Assembly: GCF_900141635.1 (NCBI RefSeq) | Contig: NZ_FSRH01000001.1 | Location: 62,001-126,000 of the forward strand | Direction: 5' to 3' | Origin: Peptoclostridium litorale DSM 5388 | GTDB taxonomy: Bacteria; Bacillota; Clostridia; Peptostreptococcales; Peptostreptococcaceae | DNA: 64,000 nt | Shown: piece after piece, positions 17,280-24,770 of the stretch | Position numbering within the stretch: position 1 is the first letter of the stretch | Layout: the number at the start of each line of letters is the position of its first letter | Notes under the pieces: generated by a model | What the model was told of the DNA's origin: nothing | Databases searched by the model: none | The model's input: the letters and a program-made list of their open reading frames with translations, nothing else | Translations under genes and position numbers: made by a program

Positions 17280-19286
17280 ATGCAGCACAGCCATAGCATG
17301 CACAATCATGGAGGAGATAAACATTCACACCACGAAGAACACGACCACATAGCCCACCATGAAATGATGATTGAGGACTTTAAAAAGAGATTTTATGTAT
17401 CAATTGTAGTAACAATTCCAATATTAATTCTTTCCCCTATAATACAAGAGTGGTTTGGTTTTAAGGTTGAATTTTACGGAAGCAGTTATGTACTCTTCTT
17501 GCTTGCATCTTTTTTGTTTTTCTATGGAGGCTGGCCGTTTCTTACAGGGCTGTTTAACGAACTTAAGGACAAATCCCCTGGGATGATGACCCTTATAGCA
17601 CTGGCCATAGCCGTGGCATACCTATACAGCAGTGCTGTTGTCTTCGGACTTGAAGGAAAGCTCTTCTTTTGGGAACTGGCGACTTTGATTGATGTCATGC
17701 TACTGGGCCACTGGATTGAAATGAAATCTGTGGTAAGCGCCTCAAACGCCCTCAAAAAACTGGCCGAGCTTATGCCTGACGAGGCTCATCTGCTAAAGGG
17801 ATCAGATATCGTGGATATCAGTGTAAGTGAGCTTTCCGAGGGAGACATCGTGCTTATCAGACCCGGAGAAAAGGTTCCAGGAGACGGCGTTATTGTAAAG
17901 GGCAGGAGTTATGTCGATGAGTCCATGCTGACGGGAGAATCCGTACCCGTTGAGAAAAAGGAAAACGACGGACTTATAGGAGGCTCTATTAACGTGGATG
18001 GCTCCCTTGAAATGCAGGTGAAAAACACCGGTGAGAATTCATACCTTTCAAAAGTCATAAACCTGGTGAGGGAGGCGCAAAAGTCAAAATCAAAAACACA
18101 GCTTCTGGCTGACAAGGCCGCATTCTGGCTTACTATGATAGCATTGACCGTAGGATTTTCAACTCTTGCAGCATGGCTTTCAGTCGGACAGAGCATTACA
18201 TTTGCCATAGAGAGGATGGCTACCGTTATGGTTATTACATGTCCCCATGCACTTGGACTTGCCATTCCGCTCGTTGTCGCCATGTCCACGTCCCTTTCCG
18301 CAAAAAACGGTCTGCTCATTAAAAACAGGACCGCTTTTGAAAACGCCAGGAATATAAGCATTGTAGTATTTGACAAGACAGGTACGCTGACAGAAGGAAA
18401 ATTCGGGGTCAGCTCAGTCAAAAGCTCTGATACTGGCTATGGCGAAAAGGAAATAATACAATTTGCATCGGCCCTTGAAAAAAGCTCTGAACACCCTATT
18501 GCCCGTGGGATTTTAGACAGAGCTCAGGAACTTGGGCTTTCCGTTCCCGATGTTTCAGACTTTGAAGCAATAAAAGGAAAAGGAGTAAAGGGAATTGTCG
18601 ATGGAAAAAAGGTAAAAGTCGTAAGCCCCGGGTACCTGAAGGAAGCGGGTATCGATATTCCAGATCACGCGAAAGACGAACAGCTTACAGTCGTATTTGT
18701 GCTGAAGGATGAAAAGATAATAGGAACAATAAGCCTCTCAGACAGAATAAGAGAGGATTCATATGATGCGATTCAAAAACTGAAAGAACTGGGAATTAAA
18801 TGCTGGATGCTTACTGGCGATAACAATCAGATAGCCAAGAAGGTACATGACGAGCTGAATCTCGACGGCTATTTCGCCGAAGTGCTTCCCCACGAAAAAC
18901 TTGAAAAAATAAAAGAGCTTCAATCCCAAAATGAATACGTAGCCATGACTGGAGACGGTGTAAATGACGCCCCTGCACTTGCCCAGGCTGATGTGGGTAT
19001 TGCCATAGGCTCTGGAACAGACATTGCAGCAGAAACAGCGGATATAATACTTGTGGAGAGCAACCCGAAAGACGTCACATCGCTTATAATCTTTGGAAGA
19101 GCCACATACAAAAAAATGATACAAAACCTGGTATGGGCTACAGGATACAACCTGTTCGCCATACCGCTCGCGGCAGGTGTCTTTTACAGGTGGGGGATTA
19201 TAATTTCCCCGGCAGTCGGGGCGATACTCATGTCTTTAAGCACAGTAATTGTTGCAATCAACGCAAAACTTTTGAAGGTGGATTAA
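17280..19286 (+). CDS. copB: CopB-type (P1B) copper-translocating ATPase
   Basis: 668-residue P1B ATPase. The N-terminus is a His/Met-rich metal-binding tail (MQHSHSMHNHGGDKHSHHEE) in place of an HMA domain. The transmembrane metal site is CPH (about residues 320-322, ITCPHALGLAIPL), the mark of the CopB/P1B-3 group, as opposed to CPC of CopA. The phosphorylation Asp365 lies in DKTGTLTEG, with TGES, HP (SSEHPIARG), and the TGDGVNDAPAL hinge all present. It likely exports copper (Cu2+ or Cu+) across the membrane. ATG17280 follows AAGGAGGTG. A 20-bp perfect hairpin ends the transcript. Confidence 0.93.
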   Translation: MQHSHSMHNHGGDKHSHHEEHDHIAHHEMMIEDFKKRFYVSIVVTIPILILSPIIQEWFGFKVEFYGSSYVLFLLASFLFFYGGWPFLTGLFNELKDKSPGMMTLIALAIAVAYLYSSAVVFGLEGKLFFWELATLIDVMLLGHWIEMKSVVSASNALKKLAELMPDEAHLLKGSDIVDISVSELSEGDIVLIRPGEKVPGDGVIVKGRSYVDESMLTGESVPVEKKENDGLIGGSINVDGSLEMQVKNTGENSYLSKVINLVREAQKSKSKTQLLADKAAFWLTMIALTVGFSTLAAWLSVGQSITFAIERMATVMVITCPHALGLAIPLVVAMSTSLSAKNGLLIKNRTAFENARNISIVVFDKTGTLTEGKFGVSSVKSSDTGYGEKEIIQFASALEKSSEHPIARGILDRAQELGLSVPDVSDFEAIKGKGVKGIVDGKKVKVVSPGYLKEAGIDIPDHAKDEQLTVVFVLKDEKIIGTISLSDRIREDSYDAIQKLKELGIKCWMLTGDNNQIAKKVHDELNLDGYFAEVLPHEKLEKIKELQSQNEYVAMTGDGVNDAPALAQADVGIAIGSGTDIAAETADIILVESNPKDVTSLIIFGRATYKKMIQNLVWATGYNLFAIPLAAGVFYRWGIIISPAVGAILMSLSTVIVAINAKLLKVD

Positions 19287-19289
19287 TTA

Positions 19290-19330
19290 CAAATCCCTGA
19301 AAATTCATTGAATGAATTTTCAGGGATTTG
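19290..19330 (+). terminator. Perfect 20-bp hairpin after copB
   Basis: Arms 19290-19309 and 19311-19330 are exact reverse complements around a single G. There is no T tract, but position right after the stop suggests a terminator or a processing hairpin. Confidence 0.6.
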
Positions 19331-19367
19331 TAGTGTTGAGTAGTTCATATGCAAATTGAATTATATA

Positions 19368-19919
19368 TTAAGGTGAATATGGAGTTTCATAGTTTGGTAT
19401 GAATTCGTAGTCTATTCCAGGTGTTACTTCATGACTAAACTGTGGCGCAGGACCGCCGTCCAAAGTAAATGATGTCCTAGCGGTGTGTTTCAACCACACA
19501 ACTTTTGTTGGGTGGGGATCTCCACCGTCTACTTCAACTAACTCATGATAGTGTGTATAGCCTTTGGCTGCATACTCTTCGGATTTTTCTTCTGTCCAAG
19601 TGTCTATTATTCCATGCACTATATAGAGCAGTTCGCCATCGGGCGCATCTGATGACCACCACTGTGGTGCGCCGAAAGGCCCGGTGTTATAGTGCTTGCC
19701 GACAAGCTGCTTTTTGCCCGCAATTACCCAGTAGTGGCCCGGAACGTCTGTTTCTCCGTTAGGACCGTCTGGAGCACCGTCAAGATAGTACTCTTCGCCA
19801 TCGACTTCGACTACTATCCCGTGTACAAATCCCTTATTTTGGCCTGCCAATTATGTAGTAGCAGTTATCGCCAGTAGCAATATGGTCAAAATAGTCAACG
19901 GTAACATTTTGCGTTTCAT
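19368..19919 (-). pseudogene. Secreted conserved protein interrupted by an in-frame TAA
   Basis: The frame opens at ATG19919 behind AAAGGAG and encodes a signal peptide (MKRKMLPLTILTILLLAITATT). It then meets TAA at 19851-19853 and continues open for 160 residues (LAGQNKGFVHGIVVEVDGEEY ... PNYETPYSP). The mature part is well ordered (HYWVIAGKKQLVGKHYNTGPFGAPQWW, given here as seen in blocks) and ends with a natural stop. I do not recognise a named family; it looks like a conserved exported protein of unknown function. One base change at the TAA would restore it, so this is a recent nonsense mutation, a sequencing error, or a split gene. An internal TTG at 19850 has no RBS. Confidence 0.65.
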
Positions 19920-20055
19920 AAAGACATCTCCTTTCATACTTATTTAGCATAGTTATGAACAATATAATCTAGTTGCGTAGAACGAGTAAAGTCAAACTTT
20001 CCAATTTAAAATTCTATACCTCCCTTTTTTAAATAATTTGAAATAGTGGCATATA

Positions 20056-20082
20056 AAAAGGCTGCCATAAATATGGCAGCCA
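20056..20082 (-). terminator. Terminator-like hairpin downstream of the NtrC-type regulator
   Basis: On the minus strand GGCTGCCATA-TTTATGGCAGCC forms a 9-bp stem followed by TTTTTATATG. It lies about 210 bases after the regulator stop and upstream of the split secreted gene. Confidence 0.7.
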
Positions 20083-20292
20083 GGCGATCATAGAATAGTT
20101 GAATTTACTTTAGACCCTTAGCTTTGCGTCCTCATCTTTCGACAAGTTTGCCTTTTCATAAAAAATAATATTTTTTTAAATATTTTCATATTATACATTT
20201 TACCCACTTCAGTATATCCCTAACATCTTTTTATACAACCCAGGGCATTATTTTAAAACTGCGGCAGCTATAAAATAAAAAAACACCTTCAC
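20083..20292. other. AT-rich gene-free stretch
   Basis: The 210 bases between the regulator stop and its terminator hold no visible gene or RNA motif. Confidence 0.4.
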
Positions 20293-21645
20293 TTATTGTC
20301 TTGTATCGTATTTTTCCATCCTGTATATAAGTGTATGCCTCGTTATCCCAAGCAGCTTTGCCGCCTTAGTCTGGTTTCCGCCAGAAGCCTGTAGAGCCTG
20401 GACTATAAAGCTTTTTTCCACTTTTTCAAGATCTATTCCCGACTTAGGAAGCGCAAATTCGAAATCCTCTCCACCTGCTCGCAATAGCTCAATAGGAAGG
20501 TCCTCCACCCCTACAGTGTCGCTTTCACATAAGATTACGATTCTTTCTATGAGGTTTTCAAGTTCACGTATGTTTCCCTTCCATTTGTATTTTTCCATTG
20601 CCTCTACGGCTTTCGAGTCAATTTCCAGTTTGTCCATGCTCATCTTTTTAGAATACTTTTTAAGGAAGTGCTCTATCAAAAGTGGTATGTCCTCGGCCCT
20701 TTCCCGAAGTGCAGGCATGGCAATCGGTATTACATTTAGCCTGTAGTAAAGATCCTCCCTGAATAGCCCATCTTCCACCATCTTCTCAAGGTCTTTGTTT
20801 GTAGCTGCAATTATTCTCACATCTACGCCTAAGGACTCCGTTCCACCGACTCTTTCAATTTCCATTTCCTGGAGCACCCTGAGAAATTTCACCTGCATTG
20901 CCAGGGGCAACTCCCCGACCTCGTCAAGGAATATGCTGCCCCCGTCAGCCCTTTCAAACTTTCCAATCTTCCTTGCGGCAGCTCCCGTAAACGCGCCTTT
21001 TTCATATCCGAATAGTTCGCTTTCCAGAAGGTTTTCTGGGATTGAGCCGCAGTTAACCTTGACATACGGACCGCTTTTCCTCTTGCTTCTATAGTGTATG
21101 GCATTTGCAAGAAGCTCCTTGCCCGTGCCGCTTTCCCCTGTTATCAAAACCGTGGCGTCGCTTTTTGAAACCTTGTCAACAAGTTCGAATACATCTTTCA
21201 TTTTTTGGCTCTTTCCTATTATGACCTGCTTTTCCTTGCTCTTTATCTCTCCCGTCAGAAAGTCCACGGTATCCTTGAGTTTTTCCACGTCAAGAGCCTT
21301 TTTGATTGTTATTTTCAGCTCCTCGACGTCAAACGGCTTTGATATATAATCTAATGCGCCTATCTTCATGGCCTCTATGGCGGAATCTACGCTTCCGTGA
21401 GCCGTTATCATTATCACTGAGACTTTCTGGCTTATGCTTTTTATCTGCCTCAAAGCCTCCATTCCATCCATTCCTGGCATCTTGAGATCCAGTATCACCA
21501 GCTGAGGCATATTTTCTTTGAATTTTTCCAAGGCCTCCATTCCGTCAGAAGCCGTGATTATGTCGTAATCCTCTTTTTTCAGGGCCGCCTTTATTGCCCA
21601 CAGCATGTTTTTTTCATCGTCTGCAACAAGTATTTTATTTCTCAT
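20293..21645 (-). CDS. NtrC-family sigma-54-dependent response regulator (ZraR/HydG-like)
   Basis: 450 residues in three domains. Receiver with Asp53 (VILDLKMPGMDG) and Lys in YISKPF. AAA+ domain with Walker A GESGTGKE (170-177), the sigma-54 contact loop GAFTGA (217-222) and Walker B. Fis-type HTH at the end (GGNQTKAAKLLGITRHTLIYRM). When phosphorylated it should activate sigma-54 promoters. ATG21645 follows GAGGAGG and overlaps the kinase stop by 11 bases, so the two are translationally coupled. Location inside a copper/metal gene block suggests a metal or envelope-stress response, but no -24/-12 promoter was found before copA or the kinase; the nearest good one precedes the secreted protein at 14210. 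Confidence 0.94.
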   Translation of the reverse strand: MRNKILVADDEKNMLWAIKAALKKEDYDIITASDGMEALEKFKENMPQLVILDLKMPGMDGMEALRQIKSISQKVSVIMITAHGSVDSAIEAMKIGALDYISKPFDVEELKITIKKALDVEKLKDTVDFLTGEIKSKEKQVIIGKSQKMKDVFELVDKVSKSDATVLITGESGTGKELLANAIHYRSKRKSGPYVKVNCGSIPENLLESELFGYEKGAFTGAAARKIGKFERADGGSIFLDEVGELPLAMQVKFLRVLQEMEIERVGGTESLGVDVRIIAATNKDLEKMVEDGLFREDLYYRLNVIPIAMPALRERAEDIPLLIEHFLKKYSKKMSMDKLEIDSKAVEAMEKYKWKGNIRELENLIERIVILCESDTVGVEDLPIELLRAGGEDFEFALPKSGIDLEKVEKSFIVQALQASGGNQTKAAKLLGITRHTLIYRMEKYDTRQ

Positions 21646-22717
21646 ATTCAGCCTCCTCACCAGCATCTACAGGCAAGCTTATTAAAAACACAGTCCCACT
21701 GCTGTCGCTTTTCTCCAATATTATCTGTCCGCCGTGTTCATCTATTATGCTGTACACTATGGAAAGGCCTAGGCCCGTCCCCTTGTCCTTTGTAGTGTAG
21801 AACGGATCGAATATCCTGTCTCTTATATCATCTGGTACTCCTTTGCCACTGTCAGTTATGTGGATTTGGGCCATGCCGTCATTTTCATCTGCCAGAATCT
21901 CTATAGTGCCTCCCGACGGCATCGCTTCTATGGAATTGAATATTATGTTTATAAATGCCTGTTTCAGCTTTTCTATGTCGGCATTAATGCTTATATCTCG
22001 CACAATATCTGATTTTATCTGGACATTGTGCTTTCCTGCATATTTTGTAGCTATCATGAGCACCTCATCTACCACTCTGCCCAGACTGACACTCTTTTTA
22101 TGGGATATTCCAGGCTTTGCGAAGTCAAGCAAACTCTTTATGACAGCATTGGCCCTGTCCACCTCGTGTATTATTATCTCGACGCCTTCGCTGGCCTCTT
22201 TATCGTGAATGTCAGGAAGTATGGTCTGAGCGATTGTCTTTATTATTCCAAGCGGATTTCTTATTTCATGAGCCACGCCGGAGGCAAGCTCTCCCACCGC
22301 CGAAAGCTTTTCAGCCCTTCGCACCTGTTCCTCAAGCCTGGTGAGCTGATCTATCTGACTGCTCAGCTCAGCTTTTTTCTTGTAGTCCGATTCCACCAGA
22401 AATCCGGTAATACTTCCAATGCCTATGAACATAACCATTTCAAGAAGCTGGTTTAAAATCCCAACCCCCTGAGCGTCGCAACAGTTTATGTGCGGAAATA
22501 GGAAATGGGGCGCATATGCCGCCGATATTATTATGCTGCACAATACTCCTCCCTTTAGCCTGAACCTGAATGCAGCCATTATGAGAGGAATATAGTAAAG
22601 TCTCCTCAAAAAATCATGTATGTCCCATCTCCATGTGGCGGTGTAGTAGTGGGCGAACGTTATTGCCATTATGGCCGCCCCCAAAAATGCGGCGTCCCTT
22701 ATGTCCCTCTTTCTCAC
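21635..22717 (-). CDS. Membrane sensor histidine kinase of the NtrB/ZraS type
   Basis: 360 residues. Three to four membrane helices occupy residues 8-110 with almost no extracytoplasmic loop; a His/Cys-containing loop FPHINCCDAQG (about 74-84) between helices could bind metal (inference). A short coiled linker leads to HisKA with His150 in GVAHEIRNPLGII. The HATPase domain has DSGKGVP and GTGLGLSIVYSII boxes. It forms a pair with the overlapping NtrC-type regulator. Start ATG22717 has GAGGGGAG upstream. Two CATATG-centred operator-like sequences lie 110-140 bases before the start. Confidence 0.92.
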   Translation of the reverse strand: MRKRDIRDAAFLGAAIMAITFAHYYTATWRWDIHDFLRRLYYIPLIMAAFRFRLKGGVLCSIIISAAYAPHFLFPHINCCDAQGVGILNQLLEMVMFIGIGSITGFLVESDYKKKAELSSQIDQLTRLEEQVRRAEKLSAVGELASGVAHEIRNPLGIIKTIAQTILPDIHDKEASEGVEIIIHEVDRANAVIKSLLDFAKPGISHKKSVSLGRVVDEVLMIATKYAGKHNVQIKSDIVRDISINADIEKLKQAFINIIFNSIEAMPSGGTIEILADENDGMAQIHITDSGKGVPDDIRDRIFDPFYTTKDKGTGLGLSIVYSIIDEHGGQIILEKSDSSGTVFLISLPVDAGEEAEYEK

Positions 22718-22825
22718 AGAATCTCCCCTCTTTTCTTATTTAAAAGCATTTCAAATGACAAGTCTCATTTGATTCTACATTTTCCCTAATACCCATTGTA
22801 TCACACAAGACTCATACATACTGTA

Positions 22826-22856
22826 GCATATGACACTGTAGCTGCGTCATATGGTG
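22826..22856. promoter_or_regulatory. Two CATATG-centred operator-like sites before the kinase gene
   Basis: TGTAGCATATGACACT and TGCGTCATATGGTGCT resemble imperfectly the perfect palindrome TGTGTCATATGACACA found before copA at 27264. They suggest a common regulator of both transcripts (inference). Confidence 0.4.
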
Positions 22857-22976
22857 CTATTTGCTTTGGCTCGGATTTTGGGAATTAAGCCTGCAACAGT
22901 CCAGCCTTTCACTCCCGAGGCTTTTTTTGTTCGCCTTCTCAAGCTTTTTTAGAAAATTTTCAAACCACTTTTTCAA
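22857..22976 (-). CDS. LDCC-motif putative metal-binding mini-protein
   Basis: 39 residues from TTG22976: MKKWFENFLKKLEKANKKSL then GSERLDCCRLNSQNPSQSK. AGGAAGG lies 8 bases before the TTG. The amphipathic basic helix followed by LDCC matches a family of tiny proteins in Clostridia known only by this motif and thought to bind metal through the Cys pair. It lies between the HMA-SafE-cupredoxin gene and the kinase gene in the same direction, which fits a role in the copper response. Family recall is good; function is unproven. Confidence 0.7.
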   Translation of the reverse strand: MKKWFENFLKKLEKANKKSLGSERLDCCRLNSQNPSQSK

Positions 22977-23008
22977 ATCAAACACCTTCCTTTCCAATAA
23001 AACAGGCC

Positions 23009-23044
23009 GCAGTCCAGAAGGAGTATTTATTCCATCCGGACTGC
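23009..23044 (-). terminator. Hairpin between the SafE-fusion gene and the LDCC mini-gene
   Basis: GCAGTCCGGA / TCTGGACTGC stem of about 10 bp on the minus strand followed by GGCCTGTTTTATT. It is a possible weak terminator or attenuator that separates the copA operon from the LDCC gene. Confidence 0.5.
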
Positions 23045-23066
23045 AAGGCAACTGCATCAAAACATA

Positions 23067-24758
23067 CTACAGTGAATCCAAATCCACATTTTCTATATCG
23101 TCGACCACTACAATCCTCCCCTGAAGCATTCCCATCCAGCATGTGAATCGAATCTCACCTGTGGCGTTAGGTGTGAACCTCACCTCTTTCTTCCCTTTTT
23201 CCACATCGATTGAAACGTCTGTCCCGGGAATGGTTATGGTTTTGTTGCAGTAGCTTATCTCGTCCCCGTATATTTCCCATGTCACAGGTATGTCCTTTTG
23301 TACCACAAGCACATTCGGAGAAAAGCCGTCCCAGCCTACATTCATCTTAACGGTCTGTCCTTCCCCGTCCATTTCTGCAATTGCCGCTTCGCTTTCGCCC
23401 TGTGCGCCGCAGCATCCTCCAAAGCCTCCCCCTGCATATTCATCATCGGCTTCAAATGAGCTTTCGTCAATACTGGAAGTGTCATTCACGGCGTATATTT
23501 TAGTCGTGACCATTCCCATCCAGCAGCTTATGGTTATGGCGCCTTCACTGTCTGGAGTGAATTCGATTATATTTTCTTCCATAATGTCGACCTCCACGCC
23601 GTACTGGGGAATCGATATTGGATTGTTGCATCCGTTGATATTTTGTGCATCTACATTTATCCTTACGGGAGTACCCACCGTTACTATCTGGGCGTCAACA
23701 TCGTAGCCGTAGGCGGTTACTGCCATGTTCAAAGTTTGAACCCCGTTTTCGATTTCTGCAACTTGGGCGTTTTTTTGCTCCTGCGCAAATTCCAGTGAAA
23801 TCCCTGACAGCGCCATGCCCCTTCCGGTCATTATCACTCCAAGTGCAATTACCATTGCGCCGCTGAGCTTTGCAACTTTATTGCCCAGACCCTTTCCGAT
23901 TACCGAGGTTACAGCGCCAAACCCGAGCATTAGCGGGACAGTGCCGAGACTGAACAAGAACATTGCCGTAGCGCCCCTGAGCACGCTTCCCGTTCCAAGA
24001 GCGTAAATCTGCATCGTCTGGAGCGGTCCGCACGGCATGAGTCCGTTTGCCAGCCCCACATAAAACGGCGTGAAGGGGCTTTTTTTGAGTATTCCAGTCC
24101 CTCCTGGCACAAACTTTGAAATCCTGATACTTAAAAAGTCGGGAAGGGATATGACCCCCAGCATCCTCATCCCCATAAGAACCATAAGCATGCCGGCCAA
24201 AATTGCAACTGCGCCCTTTAGCTGTCCCGAGGGTGTCAACACCTGTCCTATGGCCCCGGCCGCGGCGCCGACAATGGTATAGGAAACCACTCTCCCGGCA
24301 TTGTACAGCAGCGAAGGTTTTATATTGCCCGTCTTGCCGCCGCTTCCAATGCCATGTGAAACGGCTATGCCGCCGCACATGGCAATGCAGTGGACAGAAG
24401 TAACCAGCCCGGCTGTGAATATCAGCCCATATCCCATTTGCTCGCTTATCTGAGGAATATAGTTGAATCCTATGGTATTTTTTACAATGTAGTAGAGTCC
24501 AAATAGAATTGCAGCGAGTGCGAAAGTTTTCCTTTTAGAGTCGTTGGGCTTTTCAAGCACACAATATCCCATCTGCCCTATGGCCTCCTTAAAAACCGTC
24601 CGATCCAGATTCTCATCATCATATTCAACCGAAACAGTCCCTTTCCCAAAGCTTGCATCTACACTTTTGACGCCTTCTATTTGCAGCAGTTCTTCCTCAA
24701 TTATGCCCTCACAGCTTCCGCACACCATGCCGCCTACATTAAAAGTCTCTTTTTGCAA
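23067..24758 (-). CDS. HMA - SafE/TauE membrane - double cupredoxin fusion protein
   Basis: 563 residues with an unusual order. Residues 1-72 are a heavy-metal-associated domain with CGSC (Cys13, Cys16). Residues 75-330 are a sulfite-exporter TauE/SafE/DsbD-like membrane core (HCIAMCGGIAVSHG near the second helix and a matching NGLMPCGPLQTM half). The C-terminus holds two cupredoxin-like domains, each with an upstream Asn/Cys strand and a C-W-M-G-M metal motif (ISCWMGMV and FTCWMGML), joined by a Gly-rich linker with a Cys-Cys pair. The repeat of Cys-His-Met ligands suggests transfer of copper from cytoplasm to outside cupredoxins or copper delivery to an oxidase. Start is TTG24758 after AGGGGG, 12 bases past the copA stop, so it is in the copA operon. 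Confidence 0.85.
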   Translation of the reverse strand: MQKETFNVGGMVCGSCEGIIEEELLQIEGVKSVDASFGKGTVSVEYDDENLDRTVFKEAIGQMGYCVLEKPNDSKRKTFALAAILFGLYYIVKNTIGFNYIPQISEQMGYGLIFTAGLVTSVHCIAMCGGIAVSHGIGSGGKTGNIKPSLLYNAGRVVSYTIVGAAAGAIGQVLTPSGQLKGAVAILAGMLMVLMGMRMLGVISLPDFLSIRISKFVPGGTGILKKSPFTPFYVGLANGLMPCGPLQTMQIYALGTGSVLRGATAMFLFSLGTVPLMLGFGAVTSVIGKGLGNKVAKLSGAMVIALGVIMTGRGMALSGISLEFAQEQKNAQVAEIENGVQTLNMAVTAYGYDVDAQIVTVGTPVRINVDAQNINGCNNPISIPQYGVEVDIMEENIIEFTPDSEGAITISCWMGMVTTKIYAVNDTSSIDESSFEADDEYAGGGFGGCCGAQGESEAAIAEMDGEGQTVKMNVGWDGFSPNVLVVQKDIPVTWEIYGDEISYCNKTITIPGTDVSIDVEKGKKEVRFTPNATGEIRFTCWMGMLQGRIVVVDDIENVDLDSL

Positions 24759-24770
24759 TTGACTCGCCCC

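Noticed and set aside
19851-19853. Possible recoding at the TAA of the split exported gene
   Set aside because: TAA is not used for selenocysteine or pyrrolysine, and no slippery site is visible.
20056-20082. Operator reading of the GGCTGCCATA palindrome
   Set aside because: The T run on the minus strand makes a terminator the simpler reading.
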